Source: an uncultured Pelagibacteraceae bacterium
GTDB taxonomy: Bacteria > Pseudomonadota > Alphaproteobacteria > Pelagibacterales > Pelagibacteraceae
Length of the DNA stretch: 64,000 bases
Direction of reading: 5' to 3'
NCBI GenBank assembly: GCA_902570125.1
Contig: CACFXK010000006.1
Span: forward strand, 1-64,000
Of this stretch, positions 1-9,260 are shown piece by piece (position 1 is the first letter of the stretch; each line of letters begins with the position of its first letter). Made by a program: the position numbers and the translations under genes. The notes beneath the pieces are model-generated. The model saw only the letters and a program-made list of their open reading frames with translations. It did no database searches and was not told where the DNA came from.

Positions 1-706
1 TATGAGTTAATAAATCCTCTATTTTGCAATCTTTTAAAGATAAATCATTGCTTTCTATGAAATTTACTAATGATATTAAAAATGATGGAGAATTATAACT
101 ATTTCTAAAGTCTATGTTAATATCTTTATATATATCACTTTTAAAATAATAATTCACAATCTCTATTACTTCTGAATTTATTAAATTTAATTTAAATTCC
201 AAACATCTAGATTTAATTGTTTCTAAAATTTTAAATTCTGAATTATTGATTAGGATATAATATATTTTGTTATTAGGTTCTTCGATAGATTTTAGTAGAG
301 CATTACCAGCATTTACACTCAATAAATTTATATCTTCAATTATTATAAATCTTCTGTCATTATTAAATGAAGTTTGATTAGTAAATTGTATCACTTCTCT
401 AATTTGATCAATATCAATAATTTTTTTATCTCCTTTTTTTTTAATTTTAAAAATATTTGGATGTGTGTTTGTATATATAAGTTTTGATAAATTATTATTT
501 AATTTAAATTCATTTTTTTTTAAATCATAAGTTTTATTATAATTTTTTGAATAAAAGTAATTTAAAAAATGATTAATAAAAATTTTTTTTCCTATACCTT
601 TTGGACCATTTATTAAAATCTTTTTTGGCATTTTTTGTATCTGATCTAGATAAATTAAATCACTAAACAGAGTTTTATGACCAATTAGTTTGCTTATATC
701 ACTCAT
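1..706 (-). CDS. holB: DNA polymerase III subunit delta' (partial, C-terminus beyond left edge)
   Basis: Reading frame open on the minus strand from an ATG at 706 to the window edge, about 235 codons. It encodes an AAA+ clamp-loader subunit that helps load the sliding clamp during replication. The N-terminus has a P-loop-like stretch (GPKGIGKK) near residue 35. An IIIEDINLLSVNAGNALLKSIEEP-type segment near residue 125 corresponds to the HolB/DnaX motif around the Walker B region, followed by a sensor-like SRCLEF. It overlaps the end of tmk by 8 bases, and tmk-holB is the usual order in proteobacteria. The 3' end lies outside the window, so domain III cannot be judged. Confidence 0.85.
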   Translation of the reverse strand, partial: MSDISKLIGHKTLFSDLIYLDQIQKMPKKILINGPKGIGKKIFINHFLNYFYSKNYNKTYDLKKNEFKLNNNLSKLIYTNTHPNIFKIKKKGDKKIIDIDQIREVIQFTNQTSFNNDRRFIIIEDINLLSVNAGNALLKSIEEPNNKIYYILINNSEFKILETIKSRCLEFKLNLINSEVIEIVNYYFKSDIYKDINIDFRNSYNSPSFLISLVNFIESNDLSLKDCKIEDLLTH

Positions 707-1328
707 TTATTTTCAAAATTTTCTTTATTTTATTTATTAATTTATTTTCTATAGTTTTTAAACTATCTTTGTTACTATCTAATATTAAGTATTTATTTTT
801 ATTTTTATTCGCAATTTTTAAAAAACCTTTTTGAACATTATTATAGAATCTATAATTAAAATTATCGTATTTATTAGTATTTTTTCTTAATCTTAGTCTT
901 TGGACTAAATTTTTTTTGTTTACAACACTTAAGAATGTAAAGTTTGGTTTTAAATTTTCTAACAAAAAATTATTCATTTTTAAAATTAAATCTTTATTTA
1001 ACCCCATTCCATAATGTTGATATGCTAATGTTGAGTCTATAAAACGATCAATCAATATAACATTATTTTTATAATTTTTTTTCATAATTTTATCAACATT
1101 TTCTGATCGAGAAGCCATAAGAAGAAATAAATCAGTTTTATAATTTAACTTTGATTTTTTATTTAACATAAATGATCTTAATTTTTCAGAAAAATTAGTA
1201 CCACCAGGCTCACGAAAAGAGATGTATTTAATATTTTTTTTTCTTAAATATTTAATAACTTTTTTTAAACTGGTAGATTTGCCAGAAGTCTCTATGCCTT
1301 CAAACACTATTATGAGTTTTTTAGACAT
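699..1328 (-). CDS. tmk: Thymidylate kinase
   Basis: dTMP kinase, which phosphorylates dTMP to dTDP for DNA synthesis in the cytoplasm. The protein of about 209 residues has the family P-loop FEGIETSGKST near residue 10, where most relatives have DGxGKST, and the DR[YF]xxS motif as DRFIDSTLAYQ near residue 95. A GTG lies directly upstream of the ATG at 1328, giving an alternative start one codon earlier; I chose the ATG. The start lies inside the end of the upstream carboxypeptidase gene and the end overlaps holB, so the genes are probably translationally coupled. Confidence 0.93.
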   Translation of the reverse strand: MSKKLIIVFEGIETSGKSTSLKKVIKYLRKKNIKYISFREPGGTNFSEKLRSFMLNKKSKLNYKTDLFLLMASRSENVDKIMKKNYKNNVILIDRFIDSTLAYQHYGMGLNKDLILKMNNFLLENLKPNFTFLSVVNKKNLVQRLRLRKNTNKYDNFNYRFYNNVQKGFLKIANKNKNKYLILDSNKDSLKTIENKLINKIKKILKINE

Positions 1329-2475
1329 CACCCCATATAAGGAAATTTATTGAAGTAATTAACCTAGAAAAGATATTCTGTCTTTTTACATCCTCTAACG
1401 CTAATAGATCATATTCTCCTATTTGTTCATCTTTATAAGAAATTTTAACTTTTCCTATTATGTCATTTTTTAATATTGGAGCTTTTAGTGGACCTTGATA
1501 ATCAACAGTAACTTTTAAATATTTTTTTTTTGCTTTTGGAATTGTTTGATAAACATCTTCACTTATATAGGATTTAATTTTTTTTTTAGTCCCTTGCCAG
1601 ACCTCTAACTCATCAAATATTTGATCTTTTTTGGCTATATTAATCGTATCAAAATTAGTTAGTCCATATGTGAGTAATTTAAGTGACTCTTTTGATCTTG
1701 AATTTTTTGACACAAAACCACTCCCGACAGCAATTATTCTTCTTTCATTTCTTTTAATAGTTGAAGCGAGTGAATATTTTTCATATGCAAGATATCCTGT
1801 CTTTATTCCATCAACACCAATATTTTTATAAAGCAAAGGATTGCGGTTACCTTGTTTAATTGGATCTCCACCTGTTCTATCCCATGTAAAATCAGTTTCT
1901 TTATAATATTCATAGTAGTTTGGATAGTTTTTTATCAAGTAATTGGACATGATTAATATATCTCTGACTGTTGATAAATTGTCGGGAGCATTAATTCCTG
2001 ATGAATTAGAAAAATTAGTATTTTCCATACCAATTTCTCTTGCTTTTTCAGTCATCATAATTGCAAACTCTGCCTCTGTTCCGGCAATACCCTCTGCTAG
2101 TGCAATACAAGCATCATTGCCTGATGAAACGATGATACCTCTTAATAAATTTTCAACAGTTATTTCATCTCCAACCATAATAAACATTGAGGAATATCCT
2201 GCTTGGGACAATCTCCATGCATTTTCGGAGACTAAAAACTTATCATCTAAAGACAATTCACCACTTTTAAGTAAATCAAAAGCTATAATCGAGGTCATAA
2301 TTTTTGTCATAGATGCAGGAAAAATTTGTCTATCAGCATCTTTTTCAAACAATATTTTGCCTGACAAATAATCTTGAACAATAGCAGTTCTTGCATTTAC
2401 ATCAAAATTTGCAAAAACTGGCTTTATTAGGAATGTTAAAATTATTAAAATAATCGATAAATTTTTTATTTTCAT
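1321..2475 (-). CDS. dacC: D-alanyl-D-alanine carboxypeptidase (DacC/DacA-type PBP)
   Basis: Low-molecular-weight penicillin-binding protein of 384 residues that trims the terminal D-Ala from peptidoglycan stem peptides in the periplasm. An N-terminal signal peptide ends near VFA-N. The three serine-peptidase (S11) motifs are complete: S55-M-T-K58, S118-G-N and K225-T-G. The region after about residue 290 fits the beta-rich C-terminal domain (PBP5_C), and the C-terminus has a possible membrane-anchoring amphipathic helix. It overlaps the next upstream lipoprotein gene by 4 bases and lies in a cell-wall gene run with a lytic transglycosylase. Confidence 0.93.
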   Translation of the reverse strand: MKIKNLSIILIILTFLIKPVFANFDVNARTAIVQDYLSGKILFEKDADRQIFPASMTKIMTSIIAFDLLKSGELSLDDKFLVSENAWRLSQAGYSSMFIMVGDEITVENLLRGIIVSSGNDACIALAEGIAGTEAEFAIMMTEKAREIGMENTNFSNSSGINAPDNLSTVRDILIMSNYLIKNYPNYYEYYKETDFTWDRTGGDPIKQGNRNPLLYKNIGVDGIKTGYLAYEKYSLASTIKRNERRIIAVGSGFVSKNSRSKESLKLLTYGLTNFDTINIAKKDQIFDELEVWQGTKKKIKSYISEDVYQTIPKAKKKYLKVTVDYQGPLKAPILKNDIIGKVKISYKDEQIGEYDLLALEDVKRQNIFSRLITSINFLIWGDV

Positions 2476-3299
2476 AATTTAATTATTTCAATACTATCAA
2501 AATTAAGATTTTCGATGTTATGAAATCCTTTCTTTAATTTTTCAAAATCCTTATATGGTCCTTTATAAACTCTAAAATTATTTTGTGACAACTTTTTGAT
2601 TGAGATATTTTCGATATTATATTCCTCAAATAACCTGTTTTTCAACATAATAGCGGAGTCTTCGAAATAAAAATCCGCAAATTTAATTATATAATTAAAA
2701 TTTGTAACAAAATTCTCGGAATTGGATTCTTTTATTTCTTTCTCAAGACTTATACTCTTAATCATTATATCGTCTACTGGAGCTTTATTAGCAATCTCTT
2801 TTTCTTCATCGAATGTTTTAACATCATTTGCAACATACAAATTGTTGGAATTAATTGTTTCAATAAAGATATAAGGTTCATTTGGATTTATTGATAATTC
2901 ACTAGCAATTCTAGTAGTAATTACCGAATTATAAAAGATAGGTAAAACTGTTTTGTTTTTAACAACGGTTATTAATGATTTTCCATTTATAATATTTGTT
3001 ATTCTAACTGGTGTCCCATTAGGCAAGTTAGGACTTAATATATCAATTGATTTATTGTCTAATTTATTTTTTAATGAAATATCTAAATCTTCATCATATA
3101 TCAAAGTAAAACCTTTGTTAGAATATACAATGTTAATTAACTTTTCTTTTTCTTTTTTTTTTGGCGTTTCTTTAATTTCTTTTTTTTGTACTAAAGGTTT
3201 AACCTCCTCAGGCTTATTCTTAATATTTATGTTCGATGAGTGATGTTCGCAAGCAAATAGAGTTAAAAATATAAAATATAAAATATATTTAAATTGCAT
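2472..3299 (-). CDS. RlpA-like/SPOR-domain lipoprotein, degenerate catalytic domain
   Basis: A 275-residue lipoprotein. The signal ends in the lipobox LFAC with C17 as the lipidated residue, followed by a Lys/Glu-rich linker. Residues of about 60-150 contain LPNGTPVRITNIINGKS, which resembles the double-psi beta-barrel of RlpA (LPxGTxVxVTNxxNGKS). The last 75 residues (IIKFADFYFEDSAI...RVYKGPY) match a SPOR peptidoglycan-binding domain. RlpA cleaves glycan strands lacking stem peptides. Here the conserved His just before LPxGT is not visible, so catalysis is doubtful. It sits between a lytic transglycosylase and a DD-carboxypeptidase gene, consistent with a wall-related role. The name is a family inference. 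Confidence 0.7.
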   Translation of the reverse strand: MQFKYILYFIFLTLFACEHHSSNINIKNKPEEVKPLVQKKEIKETPKKKEKEKLINIVYSNKGFTLIYDEDLDISLKNKLDNKSIDILSPNLPNGTPVRITNIINGKSLITVVKNKTVLPIFYNSVITTRIASELSINPNEPYIFIETINSNNLYVANDVKTFDEEKEIANKAPVDDIMIKSISLEKEIKESNSENFVTNFNYIIKFADFYFEDSAIMLKNRLFEEYNIENISIKKLSQNNFRVYKGPYKDFEKLKKGFHNIENLNFDSIEIIKL

Positions 3300-4287
3300 T
3301 TTTAATCTTATTTTTCAATGTACACACAGCTAATGCAAATCTTAAAGATCTGTTCCATTTTAAAATTAATTCATAATTATCAAAAACTACATAAGCTGGA
3401 GTTAGTTTTTTTGCATCTGGAATAATATCATAATCAGGGGTTACAAATGCAGCTTTTAAATTATCAAGATCTTTTAAAATTTCACTATTTATAATATACT
3501 TTTTTAAATATGATATTTTATTTTTGTGTCTAATTTTTTTTGCAGATGTATTTAGATATTTTTGTGGCGTTTCATTAATAAGTTCAACTTTGTAAAAACA
3601 AGGAGCATTATTATCCCACCCTATTTTATTTAAGTAATTAGCTGCAGATGCAAATGAGTCTTCGATACTTTTTAAATTTATAGATTCGTCATTATTATAA
3701 TCAATTGCATAATTTTTAATAGTAGAAGGCATGAATTGAAAATTACCATAAGCTCCTGCCCATGATCCTAAATAATTATTTGGATTTATAATTCCATTAT
3801 CAAAAAGGATTAGAAGAGTTATTAGTTCCGAGGTAAAAAATTCACTTCTCCTTTTATCATAACTTAATGTTGCTAAGGATGAAATTATATCCATTTTTCC
3901 TAAATAATTGCCAAAATTTGTTTCAATTCCCATTAGGGACAAAAGCAAGTCTCTATCTACAGAAAATTCATTAGTAATTTTATCTATTACTTTTTTATTT
4001 AAGTTATAGATTTTTATTCCAGATTTAACTTTTTTTATATTAGCTCTTTTAGAAACATAAGTTTTAGTGTCTTCATAAAATTCTGGTTGGTATCTATCAT
4101 ATTTAATAACATTCTTTAAAAAAGAGGATTTACCTATAGTATTTTCAATTGTATACAAGCTCACACCTCTTTCTAGAGCAATCAATTTAAATTTATCTTT
4201 CCACTTCTCAAATTCAGAGTCATTAGCGTAAGCATTGAAATTTATGAGAACAAAAAGAAAAAAAATATAAATTTTAATTTTTTTCAT
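3289..4287 (-). CDS. mltB: Lytic murein transglycosylase (MltB family, SLT_2)
   Basis: Peptidoglycan lytic transglycosylase of 332 residues acting in the periplasm. The N-terminus is a Sec signal peptide ending near NAYA. The family catalytic glutamate is seen as E122 in LMGIETNFGNYLG, followed by SWAGAYGNFQFMPST, the AGAxGxxQFMPSS motif of MltB enzymes. There is no lipobox, so it is probably soluble or released. It overlaps the lipoprotein gene downstream by 11 bases and the RarD gene upstream by 14, in a co-directional cell-wall run. Confidence 0.9.
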   Translation of the reverse strand: MKKIKIYIFFLFVLINFNAYANDSEFEKWKDKFKLIALERGVSLYTIENTIGKSSFLKNVIKYDRYQPEFYEDTKTYVSKRANIKKVKSGIKIYNLNKKVIDKITNEFSVDRDLLLSLMGIETNFGNYLGKMDIISSLATLSYDKRRSEFFTSELITLLILFDNGIINPNNYLGSWAGAYGNFQFMPSTIKNYAIDYNNDESINLKSIEDSFASAANYLNKIGWDNNAPCFYKVELINETPQKYLNTSAKKIRHKNKISYLKKYIINSEILKDLDNLKAAFVTPDYDIIPDAKKLTPAYVVFDNYELILKWNRSLRFALAVCTLKNKIKNAI

Positions 4288-5155
4288 AAATATCTTTCAA
4301 GTATATAAATACAGCAATCCATATTAAAATAAAACTAACTAACTGGTTTATATTAAATTGTTCATTATAAATGAAAAAACCAAGTATAAATTGCAAAGTA
4401 GGAGTAATATAAAAAATCATTCCAGCTGGTCCTAGTCCTGCTAATTCTACTCCTCTAACATACAAAAAAAGTGGAATCACTGTCATTGGTCCTGCTAGTA
4501 TTAATAATGGTATCAATGAGGGATTAGATAAACTGAAATCATTAAAATTATTTATACTTATAAAATAAAATGCCACTAATGCAAAAGGAAGTATATACAA
4601 ACTTTCTATAAAAAGACCAATATCAGTTTCAACATTAATTTTTTTTCTAAATAAATTATAAAAACTCCAGCTCAAGGCGACCACTAAACCTACCCATGGA
4701 ATTGAACTAAAATCTAATAATAGCAAATAAATAACTGAAATAATTACTAAAAAAATTGAAATTTTAGCTTTTTTTGTAATTGGTTCTTTAAAGAAAAAAT
4801 TTCCAAGAAAAACACTTATTATTGGCATTATAAAATACCCAAAACTAGCATCTATTATTTTATCTACACTAATTGCATAAATCCAAACACCCCAATTAAT
4901 AAATATTAAGAATCCAGAAATAAAAAGTATAAATAATTTTTTTTTATTGTTAAGAATTTTTTTAAAAATACTCCATTTAGAAAATAAAATAGTAGTTATT
5001 AATAAAACAAAAGCTGTCCAAACACTTCTATGAATTAATACTTCTATATGACCAGCAAAAGAAATATATTTAAAGTAGATAACTCCAAAAAAACCCCACC
5101 AAAATGAACCAAAGGATGTTAGTAAAACTCCTTTATTAAAATTTTTTTTGTTCAT
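4274..5155 (-). CDS. rarD: RarD/EamA-family inner-membrane permease
   Basis: A 293-residue polytopic protein with about ten hydrophobic segments, as expected for drug/metabolite-transporter superfamily members with two EamA repeats. GLGPAGMIFYITPTLQF near residue 240 and WGFFGVIYFKY near residue 20 are typical of the RarD subgroup. The substrate is not established for most members, and the chloramphenicol link of some homologues should not be transferred. It is the first gene of the minus-strand run that continues to holB. Confidence 0.85.
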   Translation of the reverse strand: MNKKNFNKGVLLTSFGSFWWGFFGVIYFKYISFAGHIEVLIHRSVWTAFVLLITTILFSKWSIFKKILNNKKKLFILFISGFLIFINWGVWIYAISVDKIIDASFGYFIMPIISVFLGNFFFKEPITKKAKISIFLVIISVIYLLLLDFSSIPWVGLVVALSWSFYNLFRKKINVETDIGLFIESLYILPFALVAFYFISINNFNDFSLSNPSLIPLLILAGPMTVIPLFLYVRGVELAGLGPAGMIFYITPTLQFILGFFIYNEQFNINQLVSFILIWIAVFIYLKDIYEKN

Positions 5156-5239
5156 TTTTAATTATTTGAATATTTTAAATAACTACTTAAGTCATTTTAT
5201 TCTTGAAATATATATTAATAATAATAAAACCTTGCTCAC

Positions 5240-5329
5240 GGAGAGATGGCTGAGCGGTTGAAAGCATCGGTCTTGAAAACCGACAAAGGGGCAACTCTTT
5301 CCTGGGTTCGAATCCCAGTCTCTCCGCCA
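5240..5329 (+). tRNA. tRNA-Ser (anticodon UGA)
   Basis: Class II tRNA with a long variable arm. The 7-bp acceptor GGAGAGA/TCTCTCC pairs perfectly, the anticodon loop is CTTGAAA with anticodon TGA, the T arm is CTGGGTTCGAATCCCAG, the discriminator is G, and CCA is encoded at 5327-5329. It reads UCA and, by wobble, other UCN serine codons. The sdhE gene ends on the opposite strand 2 bases downstream. Confidence 0.97.
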
Positions 5330-5330
5330 T

Positions 5331-5576
5331 TCACTTAAAATCAATTAAAAGTTTAGATAATTTTTTATTTTCAAAGCTCATTTCATTATTTGATATTTTG
5401 GAAATATCTTCGTCATTCATATTCACTAATTTATCTAAATCTTGTAAATCATTTATTGATAAACAATCAATAATGGATTTGACAAAACCACTGACAAATA
5501 TGTCCATTTCTTTCGTGCCACGATACTGAGATCTGTAAATAATTTTATTAATTAAATTTTGTTTATTTGAATTCAT
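5331..5576 (-). CDS. sdhE: FAD assembly factor SdhE
   Basis: An 81-residue protein of the SdhE/YgfY (Sdh5) family, which promotes covalent flavinylation of the succinate dehydrogenase flavoprotein. The signature RGxxE is present as YRSQYRGTKEMDIFVSGFV at residues of about 15-35, and the length is normal for the family. It is transcribed divergently from recG with very little space between them. The sdhE-recG head-to-head arrangement is common in alphaproteobacteria. Confidence 0.9.
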   Translation of the reverse strand: MNSNKQNLINKIIYRSQYRGTKEMDIFVSGFVKSIIDCLSINDLQDLDKLVNMNDEDISKISNNEMSFENKKLSKLLIDFK

Positions 5577-5602
5577 TACTTATAACCATATATATATATT
5601 TA

Positions 5603-7645
5603 ATGACTAATTTTGAATATTTATTGTCACCCATAGATAAAATTGAAGGTGTGGGCAAAAAAACACTAAGTTCATTTAACAAGAAAAAAATATTTACAAT
5701 TTTCGATCTTCTTTGGCATTTACCTATATCGAAAATTGAAACTGCTGAAGACACAGAGATAAATGATTTACAAGTTGGGAAAAATTATAATATTAAAGTA
5801 AAACCAATTAAATATAATTTTCCAAGAGTTAGAAATTTACCCAATAAAGTAATATGTGAAAAAAATGGAGTAAAACTAGATTGTATTTTTTTTAATAGTT
5901 ATGAGGGTTATATTAAAAAATTATTACCCTTAAATGAAGACGTTATAATCCATGGTAAAGCAAATTATTTTAGAAATAAATTTCAGTTTGTAAATCCAAC
6001 AACAAAAAATACAAATAATTTGAATATTATAAATGATAAAAGTAAATATAGTCTTTCTGATGGGTTAACATTGAATAAGTATAATCGAATAATTAATAGT
6101 GTTTTTCAAAATTTGCCCGAACTGGAAGAATGGTTGCCAAAAGAAGTATCGAGTTTATTTGATAATGTTCCTTGGAAGGAATGTGTTATTAAAATCCATA
6201 AAGAGGAAATTACTAAAATTCGAAATACAAAGTATTTTAGAAGACTAGTTTTTGACGAGATTTTTGCGAACTTTTTACTTTCTTCAAATATAAGAAGTAA
6301 AATTAAAAAAATAAAAAAAAAAAATAAAATACTTAATTATAAACATCAAACTAAAATAATTAGTAACTTAGAATTCAAATTAACAACTGATCAAATATCT
6401 TCATTAAAAAAAATAAATAAAGATATGGAGTCAAAACAAAAAATGTTTAGATTATTACAGGGAGATGTGGGGTCTGGAAAAACAATAGTCTCGATAATAG
6501 CTGCATTAAATACCATAAAAGCAGGTTACCAAGTTGCAATAATGGCTCCGACCGAAATATTAGCTATTCAACATTATAAATTTATATTAGAAAATTTTAA
6601 TAACTATTGTAACCCCGAAATATTGACTGGGAAGACGGAATATAAAAAAAGGAAAAAAATTTTAAACAATCTATTAAATAATAATATTGATATTTTGATA
6701 GGAACTCATTCTCTTTTTCAAGAAAAAATTACTTACTTTAATTTAGGTCTAATAATTATTGATGAGCAACATAAGTTTGGCGTAAATCAGAGGAAAAAAC
6801 TATCAGATAAAGGAGGCAAAAATTGTGATGTGCTTGTGATGTCAGCGACCCCTATTCCAAGAACAATGATGATGACAATTTATGGAGATATGGACGTTTC
6901 TCTAATTAAATCAAAACCAAAAAATAGACAACCAATTCAAACATATAGTAAAAATGAGACAAAAATTGATGAAGTTATTAATTTTATTAAAAGTGAAATT
7001 AAAAAAAATAATCAAGTATTTTGGGTTTGCCCTCTTATAAAAGAGTCAAAAAAAATGGACCATCAATCTGCAACAGAAAAATATAAATATTTAAGTAAAA
7101 TTTTTAATGATAAAGTTGATGTTGTTCATGGAGGTATGGACAAGGGAGAAAAAGATAAAGTTTTAAATAAGTTTAATGACAGAAAGATAGATATATTGGT
7201 TTCAACTACTGTAATAGAAGTTGGAATTAATTTTCCAAATGCTAATGTAATCGTGATTGAAAATTCAAATAAATACGGATTATCACAGCTTCATCAACTG
7301 AGAGGACGAGTTGGCAGAGGCAACAAAAAGGCATCATGCATACTTATGTTTAAAGCTGGACTAAGTGAGAACGCTCGGAAGAGAATAACAATTCTTAAAA
7401 ATACTAATGATGGCTTTAAAATTGCTGAGGAAGATTTAAAAATAAGAGGATACGGTGACATATTAGGATTTAAGCAGAGCGGTTTAAAAAAATACAACCT
7501 TGCAGATCCTGTTCAACATGAAGATCTATTTAACATTGCAGAAAAAGAAATTAAAAAGATTGAAAAAAATAACATTGAAATAAATAATTTTAACAAACTT
7601 TTAAAGCTTTATGACAAAGTTGCTATTATTAATGAGACTATTTAG
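5603..7645 (+). CDS. recG: ATP-dependent DNA helicase RecG
   Basis: Branch-migrating helicase for stalled forks and recombination intermediates, about 680 residues from the ATG at 5603. An upstream in-frame TTG at 5567 would overlap sdhE and add residues unlike RecG, so the ATG is preferred. An N-terminal wedge/OB region includes a helix-hairpin-helix-like stretch (KIEGVGKKT). The helicase core shows Walker A GDVGSGKT, Walker B DEQH, motif III SATPIPRT and motif VI QLRGRVGRG. The C-terminus overlaps the end of the opposite-strand DUF502 gene by 8 bases. Confidence 0.96.
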   Translation: MTNFEYLLSPIDKIEGVGKKTLSSFNKKKIFTIFDLLWHLPISKIETAEDTEINDLQVGKNYNIKVKPIKYNFPRVRNLPNKVICEKNGVKLDCIFFNSYEGYIKKLLPLNEDVIIHGKANYFRNKFQFVNPTTKNTNNLNIINDKSKYSLSDGLTLNKYNRIINSVFQNLPELEEWLPKEVSSLFDNVPWKECVIKIHKEEITKIRNTKYFRRLVFDEIFANFLLSSNIRSKIKKIKKKNKILNYKHQTKIISNLEFKLTTDQISSLKKINKDMESKQKMFRLLQGDVGSGKTIVSIIAALNTIKAGYQVAIMAPTEILAIQHYKFILENFNNYCNPEILTGKTEYKKRKKILNNLLNNNIDILIGTHSLFQEKITYFNLGLIIIDEQHKFGVNQRKKLSDKGGKNCDVLVMSATPIPRTMMMTIYGDMDVSLIKSKPKNRQPIQTYSKNETKIDEVINFIKSEIKKNNQVFWVCPLIKESKKMDHQSATEKYKYLSKIFNDKVDVVHGGMDKGEKDKVLNKFNDRKIDILVSTTVIEVGINFPNANVIVIENSNKYGLSQLHQLRGRVGRGNKKASCILMFKAGLSENARKRITILKNTNDGFKIAEEDLKIRGYGDILGFKQSGLKKYNLADPVQHEDLFNIAEKEIKKIEKNNIEINNFNKLLKLYDKVAIINETI

Positions 7646-8261
7646 ATTTAGTGTCAGATGTACCAGCTGAAACTATAAACTTGGAAGCTTCCTCAAATGT
7701 CATATCAAGATATACAACCTCGCTTTTAGGAAACATTAATAAAAAACCACTAGTTGGATTTGGTGTTGTAGGAACAAAAACATTAACTAATTCTGTATTA
7801 GTCTTTTTTGAAATTTCACCTTTATTCTCTTTAGTGGCAAAACCAACAGCCCATGTACCTTTTCTTGGGTACTGAATTAAAACTACACTTTTTTTCGATC
7901 CCTTTTTAGGAGCAAATGTTTCTGTCATTTGTCCAATAGCAGAATAAATAGTTCTTAATATTGGTATTTTTTTTAATAAATCATTAAATAACTGTAAAAA
8001 TTTTTTACCAATAAAAGAAAGTGACAGTCCACCTACAAGAGTAATAAAGATTACCGAAAGTAAGATCTCTAAACCTGGTATAGCAAAAGGTAAATAACTA
8101 TTTGGGTTTATTCCTTGTGGAATTAATTTTGATGAAATTGATATAAAAAATGTTGTGAGATATAATGTAATTCCAATAGGGACTAAAACAACAATTCCTG
8201 TTATAAAATAGTTTCTTAGTCTTGCAATAAATGAAATTCTTTTTCTTCTTAATTTCGACAT
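7638..8261 (-). CDS. DUF502 family membrane protein
   Basis: A 207-residue protein with two strong membrane segments (residues of about 16-38 and 62-85) followed by a soluble domain with IPILRTIYSAIGQMTETF and VLIQYPRKGTWAVGFAT, which are hallmark stretches of the DUF502 family. No biochemical function is established for the family. It sits tail-to-tail with recG, a linkage seen in several alphaproteobacteria. Confidence 0.85.
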   Translation of the reverse strand: MSKLRRKRISFIARLRNYFITGIVVLVPIGITLYLTTFFISISSKLIPQGINPNSYLPFAIPGLEILLSVIFITLVGGLSLSFIGKKFLQLFNDLLKKIPILRTIYSAIGQMTETFAPKKGSKKSVVLIQYPRKGTWAVGFATKENKGEISKKTNTELVNVFVPTTPNPTSGFLLMFPKSEVVYLDMTFEEASKFIVSAGTSDTKSK

Positions 8262-8307
8262 ATCTTTAATTGATTATAAATTACATGTAATATAAATATT
8301 AAGAAAA

Positions 8308-9129
8308 GTGAATAGAAGAAATTTTTTATATTTAATGGGATGTGGCTGCATTTCTGCAGGTATGCATGCTTGTACTACTGCTCCAATTACCGAAAGAAGG
8401 CAATTAAAACTGATTCCAGAATCAAGGCTTAATGCACAAGCAGCGCAGTTGTACGAACAAGTAAAAAAAAAAGCTAAATTAAGTGATGATAAATATAGTT
8501 TAAATAAAATAATCCAAATTGGAAATAAAATTGAAAATTCAATATCAGAATATTTTTATAAAAATGATATGAGTGATCCCACAGTAAACTTTGCTTGGGA
8601 ATATATATTAATTGATAACAAAAAAATTAAGAATGCATGGTGTATGCCAGGTGGAAAAATTGCTGTTTATACAGGAATGTTAGATATTACAAAAAATGAT
8701 GATGGTCTTGCTGCTGTAATGGGCCATGAAATAGCCCATGCTGTTGCAAAACATTCTGTTGAAAGACAAAGTAGAGCTGTGCTGCTAAATACAACAACTG
8801 GTATAATTGATATAGCGTCTGGTGGCGCTATATCAAAAGTTAATAAAACCACAGGAATGAATACTGTTGGTATGTTATCACAAATTGGATTAATGAACCC
8901 ATTTTCAAGGAAACAAGAAAGTGAAGCTGATTATCTCGGACTAATTTTTTCTTCATTATCAGGATATGATATTAGAGAAACTATCAAAATATGGGAAAGA
9001 ATGAAGGATGCAAACAAAGGTAAAGAACCGCCAGAATTTATGAGCACACATCCCTCAAATGACAGAAGAATTGAACAAATAAATAGTTGGACTAATGAAA
9101 TTATATTAAAATATCCACCAATAGTATAG
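8308..9129 (+). CDS. M48-family metalloprotease, probable Tat-exported lipoprotein
   Basis: A 273-residue zinc protease, GTG start. The M48 motif H140-E-x-x-H144 (MGHEIAHAVAKHS) and the third ligand E206 in QESEADYLG are present. The N-terminus MNRRNFLYLMGCGCISAGMHAC combines a twin-arginine-like RRNFL with a lipobox-like MHAC (C22), so export by Tat and lipidation is plausible, and tatABC lies at 22-23 kb. Homologues such as BepA and LoiP control outer-membrane protein quality. There is no TPR domain, so it is closer to the short periplasmic forms. It lies divergent to the DUF502 gene. Confidence 0.88.
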   Translation: MNRRNFLYLMGCGCISAGMHACTTAPITERRQLKLIPESRLNAQAAQLYEQVKKKAKLSDDKYSLNKIIQIGNKIENSISEYFYKNDMSDPTVNFAWEYILIDNKKIKNAWCMPGGKIAVYTGMLDITKNDDGLAAVMGHEIAHAVAKHSVERQSRAVLLNTTTGIIDIASGGAISKVNKTTGMNTVGMLSQIGLMNPFSRKQESEADYLGLIFSSLSGYDIRETIKIWERMKDANKGKEPPEFMSTHPSNDRRIEQINSWTNEIILKYPPIV

Positions 9130-9134
9130 CGTAT

Positions 9135-9210
<76 letters not shown>

Positions 9211-9260
9211 AACACGAAAATTCTTATATTGATTTTTTTATATTTGGCAATGGTAAAAAT

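Noticed and set aside
1943..2371. A 142-codon open frame antisense to the DD-carboxypeptidase gene
   Set aside because: It mirrors a gene with all three catalytic motifs, has no recognisable domain, and antisense open frames of this size are expected by chance here.
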